Assembly: GCF_000422445.1 (NCBI RefSeq) | Contig: NZ_AULU01000003.1 | Span: 186,001 to 250,000, forward strand | From: Paenibacillus assamensis DSM 18201 | GTDB taxonomy: Bacteria; Bacillota; Bacilli; Paenibacillales; Paenibacillaceae | Reading direction: 5' to 3' | Length of the DNA stretch: 64,000 bases | Shown: piece after piece, positions 27,112 through 35,402 of the stretch | Position numbering within the stretch: the stretch's first letter is position 1 | Layout of the letters: the number at the start of each line of letters is the position of its first letter | Position numbers and translations under genes: made by a program | The notes under the pieces: model-generated | What the model saw: the letters and a program-made list of their open reading frames with translations, nothing else | Told to the model about the DNA's origin: nothing | Database searches by the model: none

Positions 27112-27603
27112 ATGGCAAACATGTCTTCCTTTTTCCCCTGGCAGAAATTTCAGGAGCAATTCGGAATTACGATGCCAATAAACCCCTCACAGCTGTTAAC
27201 GCAAACGGCCATCCAAAAATATGTCGAGGAAGAAATCAAACGCTCCTTTTCCAAAGCATTTGACCAAGCCGAGTACACTTCCGATACAACCGATCCCCCT
27301 CCCTCAACTTCTCCAGCGACTAGTGGAAAGCCAGGATGGTCTTCCAGAGAAACGGATCATGAAATTACGATTGAAGTGAAAATGTCTAAAAAAACAAAGC
27401 CGCAAGATGTACGCCTACAAATGAACCCCTCACAGCTCCTGATCCAAAATACAAGTACATCTCGTAAACAGCTTATCCCCTTATCTGCCCCAGTATTTCC
27501 AAAGAGTACACGCGCCACTATTCAAGACAACAAGCTCCGTATTGTCATGCGTAAACAAGTTGCAGGCAATATGCAAAATATTGATATTCAAATTATTGAT
27601 TAG
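27112..27603 (+). CDS. Hsp20/alpha-crystallin-like protein at the gerP-like locus
   Basis: A 163-residue protein. The N-terminal 80 residues are helical and Pro/Ser-rich. Residues 85-163 form an alpha-crystallin-like beta-sandwich (HEITIEVKMSKKTKPQDVRL, then LIPLSAPVFPKS and NKLRIVMRKQ). NPSQLL occurs twice (about 20-25 and 110-115), coded by the identical 14-base AACCCCTCACAGCT. A spore-coat role like that of CotP is an inference from the GerP-like neighbours. I chose the ATG at 27112, which follows AAAGGAG by eight bases; the earlier ATG at 27091 overlaps that site. Confidence 0.6.
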   Translation: MANMSSFFPWQKFQEQFGITMPINPSQLLTQTAIQKYVEEEIKRSFSKAFDQAEYTSDTTDPPPSTSPATSGKPGWSSRETDHEITIEVKMSKKTKPQDVRLQMNPSQLLIQNTSTSRKQLIPLSAPVFPKSTRATIQDNKLRIVMRKQVAGNMQNIDIQIID

Positions 27604-27719
27604 ATTGTCAGCAAGCTATATTCGATCACTTTTTAATATTCACCATAGGCCAAGTTCCTTCTTCTGGGCGTATGACATAGAATACGGTTAGACGGATTAC
27701 AGTCAAAGGATGGATGGAT

Positions 27720-27935
27720 ATGCCTAACGTATTTAACATTTTCAATATTCGTGTCAATGCCATATCCAGCAACGGGTCCGTTAATCTAGGGAACACGATT
27801 ATTAAAGGTAATACAACAGAGACAAAAAGCGTAGGTGGCAATTCTGTCGTTGGTGATTGTACCTCTTCTATTAACAACGAGACCAATCTGGTCAATAACC
27901 CTGATTTTACAGCAAATCCAAGTGTGGTCATATAG
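27720..27935 (+). CDS. GerPA/GerPF-family spore germination protein
   Basis: A 71-residue protein. NIRVNAISSNGSVNLGNTI is the typical start of the GerPA/GerPF domain, followed by KSVGGNSVVGDC, where the family has the AGSGSFNTGD-like stretch. GerP proteins are spore-coat components that let small germinants reach the inner-membrane receptors. An ATG at 27714 would add two residues; both starts are downstream of AAAGG. It begins a short run of three GerP-related genes, all plus strand. Confidence 0.75.
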   Translation: MPNVFNIFNIRVNAISSNGSVNLGNTIIKGNTTETKSVGGNSVVGDCTSSINNETNLVNNPDFTANPSVVI

Positions 27936-27943
27936 AGGTGTGT

Positions 27944-28204
27944 ATGATGAATATCTGTATTAATCAAATAAAAGTTAACATCATAAGTAATCTGGCTTCC
28001 ATCAATATTGGAACGACATTTCTAGGAAACAACCAAAATGCAACAAGTCAAGTGTCAACTCCCGAAGGCGAAACCTCACCGACTATGAACTCTGGTTATA
28101 CACAGCCATCAGAGCCGATTGCCGTCCCTGAAGCGGAGCTAATGCAAGAGCCTGTTATTCTCCCTCTACTTGGAATGCCACCAATTGAAAGGCCGCTTGA
28201 ATGA
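27944..28204 (+). CDS. GerP-family small protein
   Basis: An 86-residue protein. INQIKVNIISNLASINIGTT repeats the opening pattern of the GerPA/GerPF domain. After about residue 35 it becomes a Glu/Pro/Thr-rich tail ending MPPIERPLE. It might stand in for GerPD or GerPE, but I cannot assign the member. AGAGGTG lies just after the stop of the previous gene; the ATG at 27944 or 27947 is the likely start. Confidence 0.6.
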   Translation: MMNICINQIKVNIISNLASINIGTTFLGNNQNATSQVSTPEGETSPTMNSGYTQPSEPIAVPEAELMQEPVILPLLGMPPIERPLE

Positions 28205-28231
28205 ATAAAATATAAGTATGGAGGCGATTCG

Positions 28232-28693
28232 ATGCAGCCTTACTCATCCTCACCTTCTACCTTTTATGTGTGGCAGACCTTAGAGGAACGGATACGCTCC
28301 ATGGAAGCTCGCATTTCACAATTAGAAACCCAAGTCCAACAGCAAAAATCAGAGAATCAATCCCTGCAAGAAAAAATAAAAGAAACCCAACCCATTCAAA
28401 TTGGTACGATCAACTATAAAATTCAAGAATTGCACGTTAGTGATTTATCAGGGACGCTCAATGTCGGTTTAACAGCGCTTACGGATGAAAAAGAGATGCA
28501 GAAGTTGATTGGATCACTCAAGGAGCAAGGAGAAAAGCAAATGGAGAACATGGATACAACGTATTCGAACGAGACTAATGTCTATGATATGTCAAAGCTA
28601 GATGAGGAAAAGCAGGGAGAAAACAATCAACAACATAGTAAAAATCAAAATAATGATACTAGCAAACAACAAAAGAGCACCGCATTCGAATAG
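28232..28693 (+). CDS. gerPC: GerPC-like spore germination protein
   Basis: A 153-residue protein. The N-terminal coiled coil (about 15-55, LEERIRSMEARISQLETQV) is followed by IQIGTINYKIQELHVSDL and SGTLNVGLTAL, the signature of GerPC, needed for coat permeability. The C-terminal 40 residues are Gln/Asn/Lys-rich and low in complexity. GGAGGCG precedes the start. Its last codons lie inside the terminator stem of the convergent infC operon. Confidence 0.75.
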   Translation: MQPYSSSPSTFYVWQTLEERIRSMEARISQLETQVQQQKSENQSLQEKIKETQPIQIGTINYKIQELHVSDLSGTLNVGLTALTDEKEMQKLIGSLKEQGEKQMENMDTTYSNETNVYDMSKLDEEKQGENNQQHSKNQNNDTSKQQKSTAFE

Positions 28694-28712
28694 TTCGAGT
28701 GCAGTGCTCTTA
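28677..28712 (-). terminator. terminator of infC-rpmI-rplT, overlapping the gerPC end
   Basis: AAGAGCACCGCATTCGAA pairs with TTCGAGTGCAGTGCTCTT around TAG, with a mismatch. TTTTGTTGTTT follows on the minus strand. Confidence 0.8.
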
Positions 28713-28730
28713 ATCGTATAACGCAAGCTA

Positions 28731-29090
28731 CTATGCGTTGATTTTTTGTTTAGCTACTGTTGCCAAAGAGTTGAACGCGTTGATATCGTTCACTGCAAGA
28801 TCAGCAAGCATTTTACGGTTGATGTTTACTTCAGCAAGCTTCAAGCCGTGCATGAATTTGCTGTAGGACAAGCCGTTCATACGAGCAGCTGCGTTGATAC
28901 GAGCGATCCACAATTTGCGGAAATCGCGCTTCTTAACGCGACGATCGCGGTATGCATAAAGCAAGGATTTCATTACTTGCTCGTTAGCTGTCTTAAATAG
29001 ACGGTGCTTGGAACCAAAGTAACCTTTAGCTAGTTTTAGTACTTTTTTATGACGACGACGTGTAGTAAATCCGCCTTTAACTCGTGCCAT
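28731..29090 (-). CDS. rplT: 50S ribosomal protein L20
   Basis: A 119-residue basic protein beginning [20 protein letters not shown], with [12 protein letters not shown] and the C-terminal [12 protein letters not shown] region: full-length L20. It binds 23S rRNA early in 50S assembly and in Bacillus also represses its own operon by binding the leader. Last gene of infC-rpmI-rplT. A GGGAGG ribosome-binding site is present. Confidence 0.97.
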   Translation of the reverse strand: MARVKGGFTTRRRHKKVLKLAKGYFGSKHRLFKTANEQVMKSLLYAYRDRRVKKRDFRKLWIARINAAARMNGLSYSKFMHGLKLAEVNINRKMLADLAVNDINAFNSLATVAKQKINA

Positions 29091-29166
29091 TCTAGTAACC
29101 TCCCAATCGAATCATGTATCCGAATTATTGCTTGAGCCGTTTGTGCGACTGCAAGTTCTTACGTTA

Positions 29167-29367
29167 TTACTTCAAGTTAGCCAATTGCTGTTTCAAACGG
29201 TTCACGTCACCAGGAGCCATTACTGGGTTTCCAGCGAGAACGCGCTTTTGACGTCCGGACTTATGGGACAACAGGTGGTTTCTGTAAGCTTTGTAACGGC
29301 GAACTTTACCAGTACCTGTAATTTTGAAGCGGCCTTTAAGGCTGCTGTGCGTTTTCATTTTAGGCAT
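29167..29367 (-). CDS. rpmI: 50S ribosomal protein L35
   Basis: A 66-residue protein beginning MPKMKTHSSLKGRFKITGTG, the standard L35 start, and ending LKQQLANLK. I chose the ATG at 29365-29367, eight bases after AGGAGG; an upstream in-frame ATG sits too close to that site. Middle gene of the operon. Confidence 0.97.
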   Translation of the reverse strand: MPKMKTHSSLKGRFKITGTGKVRRYKAYRNHLLSHKSGRQKRVLAGNPVMAPGDVNRLKQQLANLK

Positions 29368-29430
29368 AATCATTTCCTCCTCAATAATCAAATCCAATCC
29401 GCCACCTTCTCCGCGTGGCGGGTGGGTCCG

Positions 29431-29943
29431 TTAGTTGCTCTTTGGCGCTAGAATCATAATCATGCTGCGACCTTCAAGCTTAGGTTGACGCTCGATTGTG
29501 CAAAGCTCTTCAACCTCTTTCTTAACGCGCTCCAACACGCGTTGACCGATTGATGCATGTGTAATCTCACGACCACGGAAACGAACGGAGCATTTAACTT
29601 TGTCCCCATCTTTGAGGAACTTAACAACGTTGCGAAGCTTCGTTTGGTAGTCATGTTCCTCGATGTTTGCACGGAACCAAACTTCCTTCATGTCAACAAT
29701 CTTCTGGTTCTTACGAGCTTCTTTCTCTTTCTTCTGCTGCTCATAACGGAACTTTCCGTAGTCCATAATGCGGCATACTGGCGGCTTCGCTTGTGGTGCT
29801 ACATTAACCAAGTCCAACTCTGCATCAATAGCCATCTGAAGCGCTTCACGGAAAGGCTTAATACCTAACTGTTCACTATCTGGTCCGACAAGACGAACTT
29901 CCTTAGCTCGAATTTCTTCGTTAATCATATGTTCCTTGCTAAT
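29431..29943 (-). CDS. infC: translation initiation factor IF-3, AUU start
   Basis: A 170-residue IF-3. It has the N-terminal MINEEIRAKEVRLVG and RIMDYGKFRYEQQKKEKEARK, then the C-terminal domain ending RSMIMILAPK. The likely start is ATT at 29941-29943 (ATTAGCAAGGAACATATG), seven bases after GGAGGTG. The internal ATG at 29928 has only a weak site of its own. An AUU or other poor start on infC is a known self-control device: IF-3 rejects it, so excess IF-3 lowers its own translation. Confidence 0.9.
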   Translation of the reverse strand: MSKEHMINEEIRAKEVRLVGPDSEQLGIKPFREALQMAIDAELDLVNVAPQAKPPVCRIMDYGKFRYEQQKKEKEARKNQKIVDMKEVWFRANIEEHDYQTKLRNVVKFLKDGDKVKCSVRFRGREITHASIGQRVLERVKKEVEELCTIERQPKLEGRSMIMILAPKSN

Positions 29944-29949
29944 GACCTT

Positions 29950-30137
29950 CCACCTCCATCATTTATATCCCCAAATTCATCAAAAAAGGGATGCACGCTC
30001 ATAAAAGAGCCCACATCCCTCACTTATCATCACACGTGAGTATCGCACTAAAAGCGATAAGTTTCATAGACCAGCCAACTCTGAGTCGGTCAGGTGAGAA
30101 GCGGGCGCTCCTGCTTTCGTATTAGTCGTACTCAAGT
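29950..30137 (-). ncRNA. L20/infC leader RNA
   Basis: The 5' untranslated region of about 190 bases between the promoter and infC carries several hairpins and an intrinsic attenuator at 29982-30019 (GGGATG...CATCCC then TTTTTT). This matches the known Bacillus leader in which L20 binding to an rRNA-like structure favours premature termination. The segment ACTTATCGCTTTTAGTGCGA with its flanks forms one of the upstream hairpins. The exact L20 site was not mapped. Confidence 0.7.
29982..30019 (-). terminator. attenuator in the infC leader
   Basis: On the minus strand GGGATG pairs with CATCCC across a 26-base loop that itself can pair partly (GCTC/GAGC), followed by TTTTTT. It ends some 40 bases before the infC start. 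Confidence 0.75.
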
Positions 30138-30166
30138 AATATATCATATGCAGTATACAGAGTCAA
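30138..30166 (-). promoter_or_regulatory. sigma-A promoter of infC-rpmI-rplT
   Basis: On the minus strand TTGACT (-35), a 17-base spacer and TATATT (-10). Confidence 0.8.
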
Positions 30167-30211
30167 GTGTACCAGAACGTAAATTTTTACATTGTCTATT
30201 TAGCTGAACTA

Positions 30212-30244
30212 TGAAAAAGATGGGGAGCCTATAGACTCCCCATC
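30212..30244 (-). terminator. terminator after the glycosyltransferase gene
   Basis: GATGGGGAG pairs with CTCCCCATC around eight bases; TTTTTC follows on the minus strand. Confidence 0.8.
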
Positions 30245-30264
30245 GAACATGTAACGTCTGTATA

Positions 30265-31503
30265 TTAGGCTTGCTTGCCCTGTACATCTTCCAATCTTAC
30301 AACACGTGTATGCTCTGTATGGCTCCATACTTTGTTGTTCTGCGTGAAGAACGCATAGAACGTAATCGGCCACCAAGAAAGCAAGAAGATTGGGAATGTA
30401 ATCAAGGATGCATAGATACGCGGCGATCTAACACCTTCAAGTACTAGTGCCAGAATGAATGCTGCACATGTCATCACGATTGAGCCAACAAACAGCCATG
30501 GCGGCAATATTTCGGTTAGCGTCGGGAAGTTCGGACCATTGAAGAACGCTGCATCCACCCAAATATAAGCAGTAAGCAAGAACGTAATCAATACGGTATA
30601 TACCGTCATGCTGTACAATGCTGTATCAAACTTCGCCAAGTTGCGCTCCTTAATACTTTGCCACATCAATGGGAAGAAATAACGACGTGCTACTGTAAAG
30701 TGACCTTGCATCCAGCGTAAGCGCTGGCGTGCAGAAGCTTTGAACGTAAGCGGCTTCTCATCAAATACGCGAGCCTTATAGTTAAATACGGGATTAACAC
30801 CATTCTTAACACAACGAACCGTAAACTCCAAGTCTTCTACCAAGCTTGTAGCTCCCCAGCCCATTTCTTGAAGCAATTTACTCTCAAAGCACATACCCGT
30901 TCCACCCAAGAAGTTAGCCATCTTGAGGTTCGTCCGGGACAACTGCCACAAGCGGTTGCAGTACCAGTAAGTTACACCGTATGCTGCTGTGATCCAAGAA
31001 TCATGAGGATTCTTCGTATCAATGTAACCTTGAATAACGCGTGCTCCAGAGCATAGGTCATTGTTCATTTCAGTTAGGAAGTCAGTGCTGACCAAGTTAT
31101 CCGCATCAATCATGACAACGGCATCGAACTGGCGCTCCATTTCCCACAAATTCTTCAACATCCACTCAATGGCAAAGCCTTTACCGCGCTGCTGAGGATT
31201 GTGACGCTCGCAAGCTGTCCAACCGTGCGCACGAACGATATCTGCTGTATTGTCAGTACAGTTGTCACAGATAACAAAAACATCATACATATCTTTCGGA
31301 TAATCGAGCGTCTTCAGGTTCTCCATCAACGCATCAATAACCGTTGCTTCGTTATGTGCAGCTACGAGCACAGCGAATGTCTTCTTCGGCTCGTGTTGTA
31401 TATGTTTCTTCTTACGATAAATTCCAAACAAAGAAAGTGTAAATTGATAAACCCCGATAGCTGCCAGCAAAAACTGCATAACAACTAACCAATTATCCAC
31501 CAT
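30265..31503 (-). CDS. processive family-2 glycosyltransferase (membrane)
   Basis: A 412-residue membrane GT2. One N-terminal membrane segment (about 5-27) precedes the GT-A domain: VLVAAHNEATVI, the DADN metal motif at 133-136, VEDLEF near 221, which holds the catalytic base, and QRLRWMQG near 263, the QxxRW motif of processive enzymes. Three or four C-terminal membrane segments follow. It resembles the BcsA, hyaluronan- and N-acetylglucosaminyl-synthase group, which make and export a polysaccharide. The polymer is unknown, and no partner genes lie in the same transcript. Unusual repeats lie upstream at 31569-31646. Confidence 0.8.
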   Translation of the reverse strand: MVDNWLVVMQFLLAAIGVYQFTLSLFGIYRKKKHIQHEPKKTFAVLVAAHNEATVIDALMENLKTLDYPKDMYDVFVICDNCTDNTADIVRAHGWTACERHNPQQRGKGFAIEWMLKNLWEMERQFDAVVMIDADNLVSTDFLTEMNNDLCSGARVIQGYIDTKNPHDSWITAAYGVTYWYCNRLWQLSRTNLKMANFLGGTGMCFESKLLQEMGWGATSLVEDLEFTVRCVKNGVNPVFNYKARVFDEKPLTFKASARQRLRWMQGHFTVARRYFFPLMWQSIKERNLAKFDTALYSMTVYTVLITFLLTAYIWVDAAFFNGPNFPTLTEILPPWLFVGSIVMTCAAFILALVLEGVRSPRIYASLITFPIFLLSWWPITFYAFFTQNNKVWSHTEHTRVVRLEDVQGKQA

Positions 31504-32244
31504 GCTAGGTGTCCCCCTTTAATCAAATACCCCTAATACATATCCTAATCTCTCTCTACAGGCTTACATATTACGTTTGCTCACTAACGAGCTGCATTCC
31601 AATTTCTCTCTTCTGAATGTCATACGAATGTCATCCAAACGTAATAAAACGGTCGATCATGATTGTCTAATGTTTGCACCCTTTTGTCAAAACCTTTTAT
31701 TGGCTTTCATTTGCTTCTGACTGCGTTATAAGCGGTTGGCGTGCAATTTATATGCAGCTGACGTCTATTCATGCTACTTTATACTCATTTTCAACCAAAT
31801 CCAACGTTTTTGCAGCTAAAGTCCCTCTTTCTCTTGGTGTTATACCCTTTTTAAGGACTACAAAGATGCATGGACAAGCAAACGACAGAATGAATGAAGC
31901 ATAACGAAATGACCGACTCATTCGTTATGACGGGTTTGAACGATAAAAAGTTGCACAAACAATAACTTTTTATATGATGTTAAACCATACACAGCAAAAT
32001 GAATCAAACATGAAAGCTCAACTATTCATGTGTCAATCATTGTAGCAAATCAATCAACCAAATTCTACTTCAGTATACCCAAACGATGGTTACTTGAATC
32101 TAAAGGACGTACAATGTTGTACACGCTACCTTTACATATTCATCATGAAAAATTCACAAAATGATTATCTTCTGTTAATGTTACCTTGATAAGATGTGTT
32201 CAAACTTCAGTCCAACCATAACTTGCTACTACGGAGGGGATATT
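31504..32244. other. long intergenic region between divergent GT2 and PAP2 genes
   Basis: About 740 bases without a credible gene. It holds the GT2 ribosome-binding site, the repeat structure at 31569-31646, a hairpin at 31900-31929 (CATAACGAA/TTCGTTATG with TGA/TCA extension) and AT-rich sequence up to the PAP2 ribosome-binding site (GGAGGGG). A plus-strand frame at 31674-31904 has no ribosome-binding site and an implausible composition. Confidence 0.5.
31569..31646. promoter_or_regulatory. nested inverted and direct repeats upstream of GT2
   Basis: TATTACGTTTG (31569-31579) and CAAACGTAATA (31636-31646) are perfect 11-base inverted repeats. Next to the second are two head-to-tail 11-base units, GAATGTCATAC and GAATGTCATCC (31615-31636). 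An 11-base period equals one helical turn, as in tandem response-regulator sites. The array lies 65-145 bases upstream of the GT2 start. Confidence 0.5.
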
Positions 32245-32799
32245 ATGACCCGTCTGCTCTCATGGTTATTGCAACGCGAACGACAGCTGTTTTTCTGGAT
32301 TAATCATCGGATGCATCATCGCATCACGAGCTTTGTCCTATATTCATTTACCCACTTAGGTGGAGCAACATTTACAATAGCATGTTCATCGCTTATTGCA
32401 CTGTTTAGCCCTGCACCTTGGAGTATGGCAGGCTGGCAAGCTCTACTTGCACTAGGCATTAGCCATATACCTGTTGTACTTATTAAAAAGGTATACCCGC
32501 GGCTTCGTCCGCATGTAGCTATGCCTGACATACGTACATTTAGGAAGCCGCTCGTCGATCATTCATTTCCTTCTGGACATTCAACAGCGGCATTTTCGAT
32601 CATTGTACCCTTTATCGCGTTGGTGCCGCAGCTAGCCTGGATTCTTGTTCCTGCAGCCAGCATTGTGGCATTGTCTCGCATGTATCTTGGTTTGCATTAT
32701 CCGTCGGACTGCTTGGCAGGTGCTATACTCGGCGCAGGAACAGCAGCGCTAACCGTGTCACTATGGCCAAGCAACTTATTCGATTACTCATTCGTTTAA
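32245..32799 (+). CDS. PAP2-family membrane phosphatase
   Basis: A 184-residue membrane protein with about five segments. All three PAP2 motifs are present: KKVYPRLRP (KXXXXXXRP), PSGHS, and SRMYLGLHYPSD (SRXXXXXHXXXD). Members dephosphorylate undecaprenyl diphosphate (BcrC type) or phosphatidylglycerol phosphate. The ATG at 32245 follows GGAGGGG; a frame from 32194 has no site. The UgtP-like gene follows within 90 bases, so the two may form a lipid or cell-envelope unit. Confidence 0.85.
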   Translation: MTRLLSWLLQRERQLFFWINHRMHHRITSFVLYSFTHLGGATFTIACSSLIALFSPAPWSMAGWQALLALGISHIPVVLIKKVYPRLRPHVAMPDIRTFRKPLVDHSFPSGHSTAAFSIIVPFIALVPQLAWILVPAASIVALSRMYLGLHYPSDCLAGAILGAGTAALTVSLWPSNLFDYSFV

Positions 32800-32885
32800 T
32801 GTGGTAAGAGAAGTTGAAGGGATAACCTACTTGCAATCCGTCAGATTCAAAGTGTTTAAAATTCAATCGAGGAAAGGTGACAGGT

Positions 32886-34100
32886 ATGGAACAACAAGCC
32901 TTGTCCATGTTCAACGATACAGAAGCACAATGGTTCGGCAGCATAACGGGTGAAAAGAAACGCATTTTGCTTTTATCCGAACGCTTCGGAGCAGGCCATA
33001 CACAAGCTGCACATGCTTTATCGGTTAGCTTGCGTAGAACTTCTCCTCATGTCCAAACACGTGTTATGGAGCTTGGAAAGTTCTTGAACCCAATAATGGC
33101 ACCGCTCATCATCGAAGCTTATCGCCATACCGTAACGATACAGCCAAAGCTTGTCGGCTACATGTACAAGAAACAATATCGTCGTTCTTTAAATCGTCTT
33201 ACGACCCTTGCCCTGCATCGTCTATTTTACACGCATGCAATGTCCGTATTTCGACAATTAAAGCCAGATATGATCGTATGCACGCATCCGATCCCGAACG
33301 CCGTCGTCTCTCGACTTCGCCGTCAAGGTCTGAACGTGCCCTTATATACATTAATTACCGATTACGATGCACATGCTGCATGGGTATCACCTATGGTCGA
33401 TCGCTATTTGGTATCCACGCATGAAGTGAAAATGAAACTAGTAGAACACGGTGTCCATCCTGACCGCATTGAAATTACCGGCATACCTGTACATCCAAAA
33501 TTCTGCGAACAGCATGACCGTAATATGAAAGCGGACATTCGCAAGCAATTAGGACTTAAGGAAATGCCAACGGTTATGGTCATGGGCGGCGGTTGGGGAC
33601 TTATGGATCCCAATGATACGAACGAGCTGCTGACACGTTGGACCAACCATATTCAATTCGTATTTTGCGTTGGCAACAATGACAAGCTGCGTGAGAAGCT
33701 GCTTAAAAACCCACGCTTTCAGCATGAAAATGTCCATATGATTGGCTATACGAATGAAGTGGATAAGCTGATGGATGTATCGGACCTGCTCGTAACGAAG
33801 CCCGGCGGCATGACATGCACAGAAGCACTAGCTAAGGGCATTCCTATGCTGTTCTACAGTCCACTTCCTGGGCAAGAGGAAGAGAACTGCCAATATTTCA
33901 CAGCAAAAGGATACGGTGAGCCTATTGACTGCCCGAAAGCGGTGGCTAAATGGATGAGCAAGCTAGCGTATGAGTACGAAGAAGTGTCTGCGAGAAGGAT
34001 GGCCTATGTAGAAAATGCATCACGCTATCACCCGCAAGCATGTGCGGAATCATTACTGCATGATTTATTAGGCGAAAAGCAAATGCTTAGTCGCTTGTAA
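32886..34100 (+). CDS. UgtP-like diacylglycerol glucosyltransferase (GT28)
   Basis: A 404-residue cytoplasmic-face enzyme of the MGDG-synthase/UgtP family. The N-terminal domain is RILLLSERFGAGHTQAAHAL; CTHPIPNAVVSRLR and ITDYDAHAAWVSP follow. The C-terminal nucleotide-sugar domain has GGGWGLMDP and KPGGMTCTEALAKGIP. The family adds one or more sugars to diacylglycerol, giving glycolipid anchors for lipoteichoic acid. The ATG at 32886 follows GAGGAAAGG; a GTG at 32877 would add three residues. The preceding PAP2 gene is a possible operon partner. Confidence 0.85.
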   Translation: MEQQALSMFNDTEAQWFGSITGEKKRILLLSERFGAGHTQAAHALSVSLRRTSPHVQTRVMELGKFLNPIMAPLIIEAYRHTVTIQPKLVGYMYKKQYRRSLNRLTTLALHRLFYTHAMSVFRQLKPDMIVCTHPIPNAVVSRLRRQGLNVPLYTLITDYDAHAAWVSPMVDRYLVSTHEVKMKLVEHGVHPDRIEITGIPVHPKFCEQHDRNMKADIRKQLGLKEMPTVMVMGGGWGLMDPNDTNELLTRWTNHIQFVFCVGNNDKLREKLLKNPRFQHENVHMIGYTNEVDKLMDVSDLLVTKPGGMTCTEALAKGIPMLFYSPLPGQEEENCQYFTAKGYGEPIDCPKAVAKWMSKLAYEYEEVSARRMAYVENASRYHPQACAESLLHDLLGEKQMLSRL

Positions 34101-34228
34101 AATAGTCTATCCGTTATCGACAACATTCGGCAATTGCGAAATAAAAAAACGTGTCGTAGTACATTGGGATAGATAAGAAATTCGTATGATGCAAATGTTG
34201 AACTTTATCGAAATTTATGTCATATAAC

Positions 34229-34280
34229 AAAAAATCCCCTTCGTATCCGAATCGAATTACGGATCTGAAGGGGATTTTTT
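34229..34280. terminator. bidirectional terminator
   Basis: AAAAAATCCCCTTC pairs with GAAGGGGATTTTTT, with an inner ATCCG/CGGAT stem. Serves the UgtP-like gene and trmB. Confidence 0.9.
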
Positions 34281-34338
34281 GTTGTAACTAGTTGGCAAAT
34301 GTCTCTCAAATCGCCGTATTCAATAGAACCTAATCCGT

Positions 34339-35094
34339 CTAGTTCTCTTCTTGTTCATCCTTGTCTTCCACAACAGCACGGCGCTTCTCCTGCTGTTTCT
34401 CTTCTCGATATTTGCGAATCGCCTCTTCACCTACAACAACTTCAATCCGATGAATGTTCATTCCTTTGCCCATGAACTTTTGCTCATATTCAGTCATCAC
34501 ATGCTCTTCATTAATTCCGTCACGATGCAGATTTAATGAAATACGACGTGTAATAAGCTCCATATCTGCAAAGCTGTTCAGGGAAGATTCGAATAAAGTC
34601 TCTGAATCTGTCTTGAAGTGAATCTCTCCTAACTCGTTCATAATATGAATATATTTCTCAACGAAGCGGTAATGTGTCAAACGGCGGCGAGCGTGACGCT
34701 TCTTCGGCCAAGGATCACTGAAATTCAAGTACACGCGCTCCAGCTCATTTTCCGCAAATACATTTTCGATAAATTCAACGTTCGTGCGAACGAGCTTTAA
34801 GTTGGCTGGATGAGGCAGCTCCGTCTCAAGGCCTTCCACTGCTTTCATCGCCTTTTCGCTTGCACGTGCAAGCAACTCGTCATACATATCGATACCGATA
34901 AAGTTAACATGCGGATATTTCAAACTCATTTGTGTAATGAACTGACCTTTCCCCATACCGAACTCTACCCAGATCGGGTTATCGTTTCCAAATAAGCTAC
35001 TCCATTTCCCTTTATGGGCTTCTGGCTCCAAAACAACAAGTGAAGTCATTTGCTCCAGTTGTGAGAGAGCACCTTTTTTACCACGCAAACGCAT
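34339..35094 (-). CDS. trmB: tRNA (guanine-N7)-methyltransferase
   Basis: A 251-residue SAM-dependent enzyme that methylates G46 of tRNA. WVEFGMGKGQFITQM is the SAM loop, INFIGIDMYDELL-like FIGIDMYDELLARA follows, and NFSDPWPKKRHARRRLTH is the TrmB signature. The C-terminal 30 residues are very charged (EEKQQEKRRAVVEDKDEQ) and look like an extension. The ATG at 35092-35094 is nine bases after GGAGG; an ATG at 35115 would include that site in the coding sequence. Confidence 0.92.
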   Translation of the reverse strand: MRLRGKKGALSQLEQMTSLVVLEPEAHKGKWSSLFGNDNPIWVEFGMGKGQFITQMSLKYPHVNFIGIDMYDELLARASEKAMKAVEGLETELPHPANLKLVRTNVEFIENVFAENELERVYLNFSDPWPKKRHARRRLTHYRFVEKYIHIMNELGEIHFKTDSETLFESSLNSFADMELITRRISLNLHRDGINEEHVMTEYEQKFMGKGMNIHRIEVVVGEEAIRKYREEKQQEKRRAVVEDKDEQEEN

Positions 35095-35330
35095 AAATGT
35101 AAGCCTCCATATCATGTTGGTCGTTTTTTAAATAAATCAAAAATAAATGGAAAAACCGCAGCAGCAACGCTCCGCATAAAAGGAGCAGAATACGCATGTT
35201 GTGAAGTGGTTCCAATATATGAATTTCTAATGTACAGTAATCCTCACATTATACAAAACGATGACGTGATAACAAGACAACTGTTCCGATTGTTAATTGT
35301 GCCAAAAAGACTATCCCCCTGTAAAGCACG

Positions 35331-35363
35331 AAAAAAAGGAATGCCGCTAAAAGCATCCCTTTT
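35331..35363 (-). terminator. terminator after the 58-residue gene
   Basis: On the minus strand AAAAGGGATGC pairs with GCATTCCTTTT (one mismatch) around TTTTAGCG, followed by TTTC. It lies 40 bases after the stop of the small gene and shares the 35095-35402 gap with a weak GCTCC/GGAGC hairpin and nothing else of note. Confidence 0.7.
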
Positions 35364-35402
35364 CCATCACTATCTTTTCGTAACTATCATCATAATCGCG
35401 CA

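Noticed and set aside
31674-31904. Plus-strand frame in the GT2/PAP2 gap
   Set aside because: It starts at TTG without a ribosome-binding site and shows no conserved features; the gap looks regulatory.
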